Source: JAAZPT01 sp964544955
GTDB taxonomy: Bacteria; Bacillota; Clostridia; Christensenellales; Aristaeellaceae
Direction: 5' to 3'
NCBI GenBank assembly: GCA_964544955.1
Contig: CAZJEB010000005.1
Location: forward strand, 1-64,000
Length of the DNA stretch: 64,000 nt
Positions 50,343 to 59,482 of this stretch are shown here, one piece after another. The notes beneath the pieces were generated by a model, which worked only from the letters and a program-made list of their open reading frames with translations, was not told the origin of the DNA and searched no databases. Made by a program: the position numbers and the translations under genes. How positions within the stretch are numbered: position 1 is the first letter of the stretch; each line of letters opens with the position of its first letter.

Positions 50343-51580
50343 TTAACTCTTTCCTCCTTTAATTCATTTAATAAAAATTGAGCAATTGTTTTTTTGGGTA
50401 ATTTAGTTTCTTTAAAAACATTATCAACGTTTGATATGTTTTTTAAAACTTTATGAATAATATAGCCTTCATAAGTATACTCTACTTTTTCTTGTTTTGT
50501 AAGATAATATCCATAATACCGGTTTTTCACATCAATAAAAAAAGAATTACTTATGTTTATCCAGTTTCGTGATAATATCAATTGGAATATTGTTTTTTCA
50601 GATTTTTCACATAAATTGTTACATTTTACTATATTTAATGGGCAATAGTTACAATTATCATAATGTAAACACTCAGAATTTTTGTCCATGTATTCAAGTT
50701 CATCTTGCATTAATATAAACTCATTAAAGTGATTCAATAATTCTTCATAGTCTACATTTACGGTTTTAAAATCAAAACCATTACCCTTGTATGTCCGACA
50801 TGGATAAAATATTCCATTTTTATCGACATATCCACTTTCGAACAATGCACCACATTTTTTATCAAATACATTTTTATATCGAACGCTTAAATACAACAAT
50901 TCATCAACAAAACAATTTCCAGTATTCAAATGTATAATATTTGATAAGTTATTTACTTCTGCGTATCTTGCTATTTCTAAATAAATCTCTATTAGTTCTT
51001 TTTCAGTCATATAAAGTTTGTCTTTGTTTATTTGTGCATTACCAATATAAGAAACGTTTGAAATTTGAACTGAATTTAATCTCCGAGTATCAATCAAGTT
51101 TAAAAGATTTATTATACTATCTTTATTTATTTTATTAATTACAATGTTCAGCCCAATATTTTTTAAATTGCCCTTTCTTTTTTCATTTATTAAAAAGCAA
51201 AGGCAACGATACGCTTTATCCCATGTACCCTCACCACGTATTATATCATTTTCATCTTTTGTACCATCCATGCTAACTGTTATATTTTATATATTATACA
51301 TTAAAAGTTCTTTATACTTTGATAAATGACTTTGCCCATTTGTAATAATATTTATATTTGTTTTTGTTCTTTTAAAAATTAGCAATACTTCTATTAAGTG
51401 TTCTGCAAGCATAGGCTCACCACCAACTAAAGTAACTGTTTCAGCAACATTAGCTATGTTTTCAGCCACATTTAAATATTCTTTTAAAGTAATACTATCA
51501 TTACTATTTATTAAATCTAAAGCTCCACAATGTGCGCACCTAAGATCGCATTTACATGTAATATCCCAATTTATCTCCAT
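50330..51580 (-). pseudogene. Radical SAM-SPASM peptide maturase interrupted by one in-frame TAA
   Basis: The start at 51580 has AGAGGAGTCTTT upstream and opens a frame with CKCDLRCAHC, whose C11-x3-C15-x2-C18 binds the radical SAM cluster, then TLVGGEPMLAEHL (GGEP motif). A TAA at 51287-51289 (codon 98) breaks it; the same frame resumes at once with NITVSMDGTKDEND and runs to 50330. The C-terminal part has a full SPASM set: C-x12-G-x4-C (CGALFESGYVDKNGIFYPC), then CNYC, C-x6-C and CNNLC. Without the stop the protein would be 416 codons, a normal length. The gap-free frame suggests a recent nonsense mutation, readthrough, or a base-call error. It lies between a precursor-like small ORF and an ABC exporter. 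Confidence 0.88.
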
Positions 51581-51619
51581 AAAGACTCCTCTTATATTTT
51601 GATTAATAACTTCATAGAA

Positions 51620-51656
51620 AAAAGAAATGAAGCTTATAAAAAGCTTCATTTCTTTT
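51620..51656 (-). terminator. Perfect 16-bp hairpin between precursor and maturase (attenuator/terminator)
   Basis: AAAAGAAATGAAGCTT and AAGCTTCATTTCTTTT pair perfectly with a five-base loop, three bases after the precursor stop, followed on the minus strand by more T residues. Such partial terminators commonly give excess precursor over maturase in peptide-modification operons; here that role is inferred. Confidence 0.85.
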
Positions 51657-51658
51657 GC

Positions 51659-51739
51659 CTATGAGACTTGACGACAATCTGCTGTATACCATTGAGGTCT
51701 GTTCATAGGTTTTTTCTTAGTTGCTTTTAGTATAAACAT
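51659..51739 (-). CDS. Candidate RiPP precursor peptide (26 residues)
   Basis: A short ORF with ATG at 51739, preceded by GAAAGGAAAG at proper spacing, and TAG at 51659-51661. The product begins MFILKATKKKPMNR (basic leader-like part) and ends PQWYTADCRQVS, placing Trp, Tyr, Cys and Arg, residues often cross-linked or modified by radical SAM-SPASM enzymes, in the last 11 positions. It lies directly upstream of a radical SAM-SPASM gene and an ABC exporter, after a good promoter and before a strong hairpin. I do not recognise the peptide family. Peptide identity rests on position and architecture, not on a homologue. Confidence 0.72.
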   Translation of the reverse strand: MFILKATKKKPMNRPQWYTADCRQVS

Positions 51740-51769
51740 AATGTACTTTCCTTTCAAATGCTTTTTATT

Positions 51770-51798
51770 ATTTTACTCATTAAATTATTATTTGTCAA
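51770..51798 (-). promoter_or_regulatory. Sigma-A promoter of the candidate RiPP locus
   Basis: On the minus strand, TTGACA, exactly 17 bases and TAAAAT, placing transcription start about 25 bases upstream of the precursor ATG. No other gene fits as its target. Confidence 0.8.
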
Positions 51799-51930
51799 GC
51801 AATATTGCTATTTTACTAAATTTTTAAAATAATTCAAATAATCTAAATATTTATATGTTATAACTTTTAATGCAAAACTATATATAACCATGTAATTAGT
51901 TAATACAAAATTAGTTTGTTTTTATTAAAA

Positions 51931-51958
51931 AAGAATGACAGCCTTAGCTGCCACTCTT
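51931..51958 (-). terminator. Terminator of the MucBP/SH3 surface-protein gene
   Basis: AAGAGTGGCAGC and GCTGTCATTCTT (minus strand) pair over twelve positions with two G-U pairs around TAAG, followed by TTTT; eleven bases beyond the stop. Confidence 0.8.
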
Positions 51959-51968
51959 ATTTGTTTAA

Positions 51969-54900
51969 TTATGCGTTGGGGTTTGAACGCCTACGCCTTG
52001 GTGTTGGGCTATCATTAACATCATCAACAATATTTTTAGCCTTATCAACAGTTGAATCAACTACATTTTCAGCCTTATCAAAAGCATTATCTATAGCGTT
52101 TGTAACAGGCTTAAATTGGCTTGTAGGTGGTTCCTGTGCCCTTGCATCCACTTCTACCCTTACTGGGGGTTTGAATTGGCTGTGTATATCATCTACTTGG
52201 GCGTTTGTTGGTGGTACTTGTGGTGGAACAAAGCCTGTGGGGCGTTCACCTTGCACGGGTTTCCTTTGTGCATAGGGGCTATTCCCTTGTGGTGGTGTTG
52301 GCCTTTGAGGAGGTGTTTGCCTTTGGGGTGTTCTACCATATGTGGTTGGTGTAGCATAAGGATCCTTAGGTGTAGCGCTTTGTACACTAGGTGATGCGGG
52401 TGTTTTATTTCCCCTTATACCTTGTTGTTGGCGCTTCCTTGCTAAAATTTCCTGTTCCTTTTGCTTATTCTTTTTATAAACGCTGTAACCTACGCCACCG
52501 CCTACTGCTGCTAATATACCAAGCACTGCAATAATTATTGGTGCAGGTGATGATTGTGTTTTTTCCGTTGTAACATTATCGTCTATAATTCCATCACCAT
52601 CACCATCAATGGCTTCGCCATTTTCGCCATAGGTTGTTGGTATCATAGTGCCAAGGGGTATCATTGTAGGTGTAGGTGTTACTTCCATATCCTCAGGCAT
52701 ATTGCTTGGGGCAGGTGTGCTATATGGACTAAAAGGCTCATAGCTTACGCTTAGTAAGTTGGGGTTATCCCACTTATTAGCATTGTAATCCTCAAGGGCT
52801 GCAACATTACCGGGTGCTGCAACGCCAGCGTTTGTTACTATGCTGCCTGATGAGCTTGAACCGCTTGTTTGTACAGAGTTGTTTTTAATACCCTGTTGGT
52901 AATTAGCACTTGTTAGGAAGTCTTTCATTTCCTGTAAGCTTAACACTTTAAAGTAATCGCCGTGTATATAGCCCTCTTTACCGTTGTAGTTAACCCTGTA
53001 CCATGTTTTGCCTCCCGCTTGTTCTGTGCCAAGTATTAGGGCAAAAGCATATTCATACAAAGTTCCAATTTTGCTTGATGTGGTGCTTGGGGCACTTCTA
53101 AAGTTAAGGCTCTTACTTGTGGTATAACCATAACTACTTGCTTGGTTGGGGTTGTATTGTATTGGTGTGGTTTGTGGGTTTGCTGTAACTTGTATTTGGC
53201 TATTTAAGTAGTTTTGTGTTTCATTAGCACTTAACATTCTTAACTGGTCGTAACGTATATAACCCCAGTTGCCTTTGTATTGTGCAATATACCACGCGTG
53301 ACCATCCCTATAATCCATACCATTTACAAACACAACGGTTTCAGATGGTAGGTTATCTATTATGCTACTATAGCTATCTGGAACTGAACGGAAAGGAACA
53401 TTCATGCCCAATGTTAAAGCATAGCCTGTTCTTGGTGCCGCAGTTGGTGTAGCCTGGGGTACTGGTGTGTTTTGTGGGGTATTTTGGTTAATGTAGGTTT
53501 GAGCCTCGGCAGCGCTAATTTTGGTAATTTCGCCATCCTGTAAAAATCCGCCTAAATTATCAAGGGTGGATACTGAGTGGTACAATGTTCCATCCACCTT
53601 AGCTTGGCCGGATATAAATACTAAAGTATTCCTTGGCAATATTTTTGTTATTGCACTATCCGCATTGCTTGTAGTATTCCTTAGGGCTGCTTGCTTATCT
53701 GTAAGTGCCCAGCCTTGGTAATGCTCAAAATCATCATTTGTGTTTTCATACACAAAGTAAACTGTGTTAGGTGTAGCAACTCCGTTTGTTGATAATGTTA
53801 CGTTTTGAATGTTGGAGCCTATTAGTTTATAGTTTGCTGCTAAGTTTGCGGGGGCCGCTGTAACCGTGTTGTTGCCCACTACATTTATTTGTTGGCTTGT
53901 AGCCGCTGCAATAACTTGGCCGTTTTGGTCAACATAGTTTATTGTAACATTTGCTTTAACATCAACAACATCAGCCTTATAAATGAATGTAACATCACTT
54001 GGTACAACTGTGCCATCTTCATTTAGTTTAACGGTCATTGTGTTGTTAGTTAGTGTGTAACCACTAAAAGCTTTATGGGATGTTATAACATTATCCCCAA
54101 CAACTGTAAGCCTTTGAACAGTATCTTCAGCAAGGCTGTTAAATTGATCATCAACATACCTTACGCGAAGGTCGCCTACAATTGCTTGTACTGGTGCTGT
54201 AGTATCTGCAACTTCTGCCTTATACACAAAGCTAACTTCTGCTGGGGTAACAACACCATTAGCATCTAAATTAACGCTTAAATTATCATTTGTTAATGTG
54301 AATATGTTTGGAACTGTTGCAACAGGTATAACTTTATTTGCGCCTATGTTGTTTACAACTTGCTCTGTATCCCCTGCAATTTGTAATCCGTTTTCATCAA
54401 CATAATGCACTACAACCTTGCCAGATACTTCCTGGGCTGGAATTTCATACACAAATGTAATATTTGCAGGTACTACTGTTCCATCCTCATTTAGTGTAAC
54501 TTCATAGCTTGTTTTGCCAACAAGTTGGTAATCGGTTGGTATATCAGCTGTGGGAACAACTGTGTTAACACCTACTGTTGTTAAGGTTTGTTTTTCCCCA
54601 AGGGCTAATGTGTTGCCCTTGCTATCCTCATACTCAACAAAAACATCGCCTTTTACTTCAGCCTTTTTATACTTAAATGTAATATCAAGGGGAATTAAAT
54701 CGCCGTTTTCGGATAAGCTTACCACATAGCTAACTGGTTCAATTAATTCATAACCTGTAGGTATTTCGTTGCTTTCTGGGGCAACATCATAACTGCCTGG
54801 CTCTGATATAATTTTTTCAGTATCGGGGGCAAGGGTTTCATTTTCAAACACATAGTGTATTGTTAGTTTTGCACTAATATCTTCCTTAGCAAACTTAAAT

Positions 54901-57293
54901 GTTAGCAACTGTGGTGTTGCAAGGCCATTAGCATCAACAACAACTTCCTGTGTGCTTGAGCCTTCTAAGGCATAACCAACAATTTCATTTACTGCTTGAA
55001 CTTCAACATTATAGGTTTTTGCCTCGGTAAAGGTTTCATCATACTGGTAAAGTATTGCATTGTTTGTATCAATGTACTGCACTGTTACCTTTGCTGCTAT
55101 AACAGGCGCCTGGGTATCTGCGGGTGCTTCTGTATCGGCAGGGGCTTCAGTATCTACTGGGGCAGGTGTATCAACAGGCTCCAATGTTGGTACTATTGTA
55201 GGCAATGTTGCTTGGTGAGCATTGCTTTCCTCTTGGCTTAGTATGTTTAAATAGCTTGCCATTAGGTAGCCGTTTTTATTATCGTAAATTACTTTTGCCC
55301 AAGTTTCGCCATTGCTTGCTTGTATTGTTTCCCTTACCCAAACATAGCTATTAGCAGGTACTACAAGTAATATATCCGCTTTTTTGCTTGCATCCTTACG
55401 CATGTTAACGCTATCGTTTGTTATAGCAAAGCGTTCATTACTATCTGGTATAGTTTCTGTGTTAAGTACAGGTTCCTCAACAGGGGCTGTAGTTTCAACA
55501 GGTTCTTCAACTGGGGCTTCAGCGGGGGTTTCTGCCTTTTTATAGTTAAAGTAAACTTCAACAGGGTCTAATGTTCCATCATTTGTTAGGTAAACCGCTT
55601 GTATAGGGTCGCCCTCCAACAAGTACCCCTCTGGAATAACTGCTTGTGGGCTAACAACGGTTTCACCAACTGTAGTAATATCTTGTGTTGTGCTTTCCGC
55701 TATTTGCAAGCCTGTGCTTGCATCCAAGTAGTGCATATACAAGGTTTCTTTTACTTGTTTAGGCTCCTCTTGGGCTGCGGTTGGGGCAAAGTAGGTAAAG
55801 CTAATTGTGTTTGCGGAAACAGACCCATCAGCGTAAAGTTCAACGCTTTGGCCTTGTTCACCAGCGGCTTCATAGCCTTCGGGTATCAATGTTGAATTTG
55901 CTGTAATTGTGTTTGGGCCAACGTTATTTATTGTAACTACTTCGCTAGCAAATTGATTGCTATTTTCATCCAAATAAAGCACTGTAATATCTGCTTTTAC
56001 CTCTACTGGAACAACAGGTTCTTCCACAACAGGGGCGGGTGTATCAACAGCAGGGGCTGAGTATATAAAGGAAACTGTGTTGTTGGATACTGTTCCATCG
56101 GCATAAAGCTCTATACTTTGGCTTTGGCCACTTGCCGCTTCATAACCAGCAGGTATAAGGGCAGGGTTTGCGTTTATTGTATTTGCACCAACGGTGTTTA
56201 TTGTAACAACTTCATTTGCAAGTTGTTGGTTGTTTGTATCAAAGTAAAGCACGTTAATATCAGCCTTAACTTCAACGGGTGCGGGGGTATCAACAACAGG
56301 GGCTGAGTATACAAAGGAAACTGTGTTGTTGGATACTGTTCCGTCGGCATAAAGCTCTATACTTTGGCTTTGGCCACTTGCCGCTTCATAACCAGCAGGT
56401 ATAAGGGCAGGGTTTGCGTTTATTGTATTTGCACCAACGGTGTTTATTGTAACAACTTCATTTGCAAGTTGTTGGTTGTTTGTATCAAAGTAAAGCACGT
56501 TAATATCAGCCTTAACTTCAACGGGTGCGGGTGTATCAACAACAGGGGCTGTATACATAAATATAACTGTGTTGTTTGATACACTACCATCAGCATAAAG
56601 TTCAACGCTTTGGCTTTGCTCACCCGATGGTGTGTAGCCACTTGGCACTAAAGCATTGTTTGCTGTAATTGTATTTGCGCCTACTGTGTTAAGGGTAACG
56701 GTATCCATTGCCAATTGATTGTTCATTTCATCAAAGTAAAAAACAGTAACATCCGCTTTTACTTCAACAGGAACAACGGGTTCCTCAACAACTGGTGGTT
56801 CTACAACAGGCTCTTCAATTACAGGTTCTTCTATTACTGGCTCAACAGGGTCAACAGGCTCAAGCTCTACTGGCGCAGGCGCTGGCAATGTTGAAAAATA
56901 CAAGTAATAAGTATCAACAATATTGTTCATACTATCCATTACCATAATTGGGGTTGATTGGCCCTCTAGCATACCATTAGCATCAGCAACCATTGTTAAT
57001 GTTTCCCCTGAATTAGGGCTGTAAACATAGTCGGGGTGCAATGGGTCTGTTATTGATAGGGTTAAGCTTTCCAATGGGGTTGTTGGCTCCGTAAGAATCC
57101 AAAACGCCTTGGTTAAGCTACCTGTAACAGGGCTTGCTGTTAATATAGAAGGGTTACCATTTGCATCGGTAAAGGTAACATCTATTATCACCATTTGCCA
57201 ATCCTCTATAACTGGTTGAGCAAGCACCGTAAACATAGGCGCTAACATAACAAGTGCAAGGATTATTGACATTATTTTTTTAACTTTTGCCAT
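51969..57293 (-). CDS. Giant surface protein with MucBP-like repeats and bacterial SH3 domains
   Basis: A 1774-residue cell-surface protein. A signal peptide covers about residues 1-25 (MAKVKKIMSIILALVMLAPM). After an N-terminal domain and a Pro/Glu-Val linker come five MucBP-like repeats (type VKADINVLYFDTNNQQ... ending VSFVYSAP), one SH3_3 domain (SVNMRKDASKKADILLVVPA), six more MucBP-like repeats, then three SH3-like domains (such as LNFRSAPSTTSSKIGTLYEY). A linker precedes a membrane helix (PAPIIIAVLGILAAVGGGVG) and a basic, Pro/Gln-rich cytoplasmic tail of about 150 residues. No LPxTG, so it is membrane- not sortase-anchored. AAGGAGGATCAATT precedes the ATG. Likely mucin/glycan and peptidoglycan binding. 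Confidence 0.9.
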   Translation of the reverse strand: MAKVKKIMSIILALVMLAPMFTVLAQPVIEDWQMVIIDVTFTDANGNPSILTASPVTGSLTKAFWILTEPTTPLESLTLSITDPLHPDYVYSPNSGETLTMVADANGMLEGQSTPIMVMDSMNNIVDTYYLYFSTLPAPAPVELEPVDPVEPVIEEPVIEEPVVEPPVVEEPVVPVEVKADVTVFYFDEMNNQLAMDTVTLNTVGANTITANNALVPSGYTPSGEQSQSVELYADGSVSNNTVIFMYTAPVVDTPAPVEVKADINVLYFDTNNQQLANEVVTINTVGANTINANPALIPAGYEAASGQSQSIELYADGTVSNNTVSFVYSAPVVDTPAPVEVKADINVLYFDTNNQQLANEVVTINTVGANTINANPALIPAGYEAASGQSQSIELYADGTVSNNTVSFIYSAPAVDTPAPVVEEPVVPVEVKADITVLYLDENSNQFASEVVTINNVGPNTITANSTLIPEGYEAAGEQGQSVELYADGSVSANTISFTYFAPTAAQEEPKQVKETLYMHYLDASTGLQIAESTTQDITTVGETVVSPQAVIPEGYLLEGDPIQAVYLTNDGTLDPVEVYFNYKKAETPAEAPVEEPVETTAPVEEPVLNTETIPDSNERFAITNDSVNMRKDASKKADILLVVPANSYVWVRETIQASNGETWAKVIYDNKNGYLMASYLNILSQEESNAHQATLPTIVPTLEPVDTPAPVDTEAPADTEAPADTQAPVIAAKVTVQYIDTNNAILYQYDETFTEAKTYNVEVQAVNEIVGYALEGSSTQEVVVDANGLATPQLLTFKFAKEDISAKLTIHYVFENETLAPDTEKIISEPGSYDVAPESNEIPTGYELIEPVSYVVSLSENGDLIPLDITFKYKKAEVKGDVFVEYEDSKGNTLALGEKQTLTTVGVNTVVPTADIPTDYQLVGKTSYEVTLNEDGTVVPANITFVYEIPAQEVSGKVVVHYVDENGLQIAGDTEQVVNNIGANKVIPVATVPNIFTLTNDNLSVNLDANGVVTPAEVSFVYKAEVADTTAPVQAIVGDLRVRYVDDQFNSLAEDTVQRLTVVGDNVITSHKAFSGYTLTNNTMTVKLNEDGTVVPSDVTFIYKADVVDVKANVTINYVDQNGQVIAAATSQQINVVGNNTVTAAPANLAANYKLIGSNIQNVTLSTNGVATPNTVYFVYENTNDDFEHYQGWALTDKQAALRNTTSNADSAITKILPRNTLVFISGQAKVDGTLYHSVSTLDNLGGFLQDGEITKISAAEAQTYINQNTPQNTPVPQATPTAAPRTGYALTLGMNVPFRSVPDSYSSIIDNLPSETVVFVNGMDYRDGHAWYIAQYKGNWGYIRYDQLRMLSANETQNYLNSQIQVTANPQTTPIQYNPNQASSYGYTTSKSLNFRSAPSTTSSKIGTLYEYAFALILGTEQAGGKTWYRVNYNGKEGYIHGDYFKVLSLQEMKDFLTSANYQQGIKNNSVQTSGSSSSGSIVTNAGVAAPGNVAALEDYNANKWDNPNLLSVSYEPFSPYSTPAPSNMPEDMEVTPTPTMIPLGTMIPTTYGENGEAIDGDGDGIIDDNVTTEKTQSSPAPIIIAVLGILAAVGGGVGYSVYKKNKQKEQEILARKRQQQGIRGNKTPASPSVQSATPKDPYATPTTYGRTPQRQTPPQRPTPPQGNSPYAQRKPVQGERPTGFVPPQVPPTNAQVDDIHSQFKPPVRVEVDARAQEPPTSQFKPVTNAIDNAFDKAENVVDSTVDKAKNIVDDVNDSPTPRRRRSNPNA
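56057..56548. repeat. Near-identical 246-bp tandem duplication in the surface-protein gene
   Basis: Two adjacent units of 246 bases, each one MucBP-like repeat plus linker, are almost identical at the nucleotide level (for example both contain TATACTTTGGCTTTGGCCAC and AGCACGTTAATATCAGCCTT). Neighbouring repeats in the gene are far more diverged, so this pair duplicated recently. Confidence 0.9.
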
Positions 57294-57434
57294 AATTGAT
57301 CCTCCTTAAAGGCTTATATAATATAAACGATTGGGTATTACAAATTTATCCATAAAATGTTACAAAAATTTAACATTTCTATTATATTTTAATATAAATT
57401 CTATATTTGTCAATCATTTATATTATTAAGAACA

Positions 57435-58547
57435 TTAAACAAGCTTTCCTTTAAATATTAGCTTTTTAATATTCAATGTTTCCTTATCTACTAATATTAT
57501 ATTGGCATATTTTCCTTCATCTAAACTACCATAATCATCGTAAATTTTAATTTGTTTAGCAGGGTTTACGCTTGCACATTTAACAGCACTTGCAAAGGGT
57601 ATGCCCATATTTACTGTGGCATTAACCATACACTCGTACAAGTTGGTAACTGAGCCAGCTATTGTGCCATCGGCCAATGTAGCAAGCCTACCTTTTTTGG
57701 TAACAGCTTGGCCACCTAAGGCGTATTCCCCATCAACCATACCAGTTGCTTCCATGCTATCGCTTATAAGTATAACCTTATCATCACCAAACAGTTTAAA
57801 AGCAACCCTTATCATAGTAGGTGAAATATGTAAACCATCACAAATAAGTTCAACCCTAACGCTATCACTATCAAAGGCTGCACCTATTGGGCCAGCATCC
57901 CTATGGTGAAGGCCATTCATAGCATTATACATATGGGTAAGTTGGCTTGCACCCGCTTCAAAAGCCTTTAAAGCAAGCTCGTAATTAGCTGTGGTGTGGG
58001 CTAGGGATATAACAACTTTTTCCTTTAGGGCTTTAATAAACTCAAAGGCGCCATCACTTTCAGGGGCAATATCTACTATTTTGATAAGGCCATCAGCCTT
58101 TTGTTGTAGCCTGTTAAACATATCAACATCCGGCCCAGCAATATATTTTGGGTTTTGAGCGCCCTTTTTAGCATGGGAAATATAAGGCCCTTCCATATTT
58201 ATACCAACAAGGTCAGCACCATCTGGGTTGCTATATTCCGCAGCTGCTGTAAATATCTCGTTTAGCCTTTCCTCTGCAAAGGTCATAGAGGCAGGGCAAA
58301 TAGCCATAACGCCATTTTTTAACTGATAATTTGCAATTTTTGCAATAGACTCGTATTTGCCATCACAAAAGTCAACAGCCATACAGCCGTGGAAGTGTAT
58401 ATCAACAAGGCCAGGTATTGCGTAGCAACCTGTGGCATCTATAACATCGCCACCTGCATTTTTAACTAACCTATCATTTTCAACATATAAATCTTTAGCA
58501 ACAAAGCTACCATCGCTTACAAAAACATCAGCATTTTTTATTATCAT
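57435..58547 (-). CDS. nagA: N-acetylglucosamine-6-phosphate deacetylase
   Basis: A 370-residue amidohydrolase that converts GlcNAc-6-P to GlcN-6-P for wall-sugar recycling. It has PGLVDIHFHGCMAVDF (first metal motif), the catalytic-region MEGPYISHAKKGAQNP, VISLAHTTANYELALKA, TQLTHMYNAM-like (SQLTHMYNAMNGLHHRD) and LISDSMEATGM with the catalytic Asp. AAGGAGAATAATT precedes the ATG. No nagB is nearby; the gene is alone between the surface protein and a divergent operon. Confidence 0.95.
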   Translation of the reverse strand: MIIKNADVFVSDGSFVAKDLYVENDRLVKNAGGDVIDATGCYAIPGLVDIHFHGCMAVDFCDGKYESIAKIANYQLKNGVMAICPASMTFAEERLNEIFTAAAEYSNPDGADLVGINMEGPYISHAKKGAQNPKYIAGPDVDMFNRLQQKADGLIKIVDIAPESDGAFEFIKALKEKVVISLAHTTANYELALKAFEAGASQLTHMYNAMNGLHHRDAGPIGAAFDSDSVRVELICDGLHISPTMIRVAFKLFGDDKVILISDSMEATGMVDGEYALGGQAVTKKGRLATLADGTIAGSVTNLYECMVNATVNMGIPFASAVKCASVNPAKQIKIYDDYGSLDEGKYANIILVDKETLNIKKLIFKGKLV

Positions 58548-58623
58548 AATTATTCTCCTTTCAAATTTACACTACTTTAATTATACCACATCAGCCTATC
58601 AAAATTAAATAGTAAGCCTTGTA

Positions 58624-58652
58624 TTGACAAAAAAATGGCTGGTTGTTAATAT
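58624..58652 (+). promoter_or_regulatory. Sigma-A promoter of the secreted-protein/M32 operon
   Basis: TTGACA, 17 bases and TAATAT, 30 bases upstream of the ATG at 58683. Confidence 0.75.
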
Positions 58653-58682
58653 TAATACAAATAATAAAAAGGAGGGCAAAAT

Positions 58683-59474
58683 ATGTATAAATTTATAAAA
58701 AATATAAGGCCCTACATAATAGTTTTATTTGTTTTTATTTTGTTTACTGTTAATGCAAATGCAACAATACTAAAAACGGATATACCTGAGGGCACAGTGC
58801 CCCTAAGTGCAGAAATTAGCCTAAGCCAATCAAGGTTTTTACAGCCCATGCAAGTGGATGTAAACATAAAAATATTGCCTGCTGAAAAATTAAAAAGCAC
58901 AGATAACCCCTATTATTTATACTCCCCCAGTGGTGAAATTATTAGGGAAATTGGCAATAATGGCGAAATTTATATTGAACCAAACACACCCCAAACTTGG
59001 CAAGGCAAAATAACTGTTGGTTATAGGGATTTAAAGGCTGGTATATTAAACTTTGTTATAAAATACCCCGTTGTTTTAAAAAATAGAAACGTGGTATATA
59101 AAAATTATGATTTGCCTGTGCAAATTACTCGCCTTAGCAAAAAAGACCTAGCTAAAATAGATGTTAATGTTGAAACAGATAAAACAGTGGCTGCCCAAGG
59201 TGATGAAGTTAGCATAAAATACATTGTTAAAAACATTGGTATACTTACCGCTAAGGATATTGTGCTAAACAACGGTGCAAGCAAATTTAACATTGGCACA
59301 CTAAAGCCTAATGAGCAAATGGAAAAAGAGTTTAAATTTACCATGCCTGATAGGAATGTTGTAAATATGTCGAACATTCAGTTTAACTACGGTGTTGATA
59401 ACAAACAAAGCTTTAATTTAAACCCACAAACAATTTATAAAGGTATACCCTTTATAAAAGTAACTTACAAATAG
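58683..59474 (+). CDS. Secreted protein of unknown function with CARDB-like C-terminal domain
   Basis: A 263-residue exported protein with a signal peptide over about residues 1-29 (KNIRPYIIVLFVFILFTVNA, then NATIL). Residues 30-150 form a beta-rich domain (VDVNIKILPAEKLKSTDNPY). The C-terminal domain, with GDEVSIKYIVKNIGILTAKD and FNIGTLKPNEQMEKEFKFTM, follows the pattern of CARDB/DUF11-type Ig-like domains. AAAAAGGAGGGCAAAAT precedes the ATG. The next gene starts eight bases after its stop, so the two are co-transcribed, though a functional link to a cytosolic carboxypeptidase is not obvious. Confidence 0.8.
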   Translation: MYKFIKNIRPYIIVLFVFILFTVNANATILKTDIPEGTVPLSAEISLSQSRFLQPMQVDVNIKILPAEKLKSTDNPYYLYSPSGEIIREIGNNGEIYIEPNTPQTWQGKITVGYRDLKAGILNFVIKYPVVLKNRNVVYKNYDLPVQITRLSKKDLAKIDVNVETDKTVAAQGDEVSIKYIVKNIGILTAKDIVLNNGASKFNIGTLKPNEQMEKEFKFTMPDRNVVNMSNIQFNYGVDNKQSFNLNPQTIYKGIPFIKVTYK

Positions 59475-59482
59475 GAGAAATT

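Noticed and set aside
51287..51289. Reading the maturase stop as a recoded selenocysteine or pyrrolysine
   Set aside because: The codon is TAA, not TGA or TAG, and TAA ends many genes in this window; only ordinary readthrough, mutation or error remain.
55599..56641. Cys-rich plus-strand frames opposite the surface-protein gene (55599-55895, 56118-56306, 56364-56579)
   Set aside because: They are antisense to MucBP-like repeats; two are identical only because of the tandem duplication.
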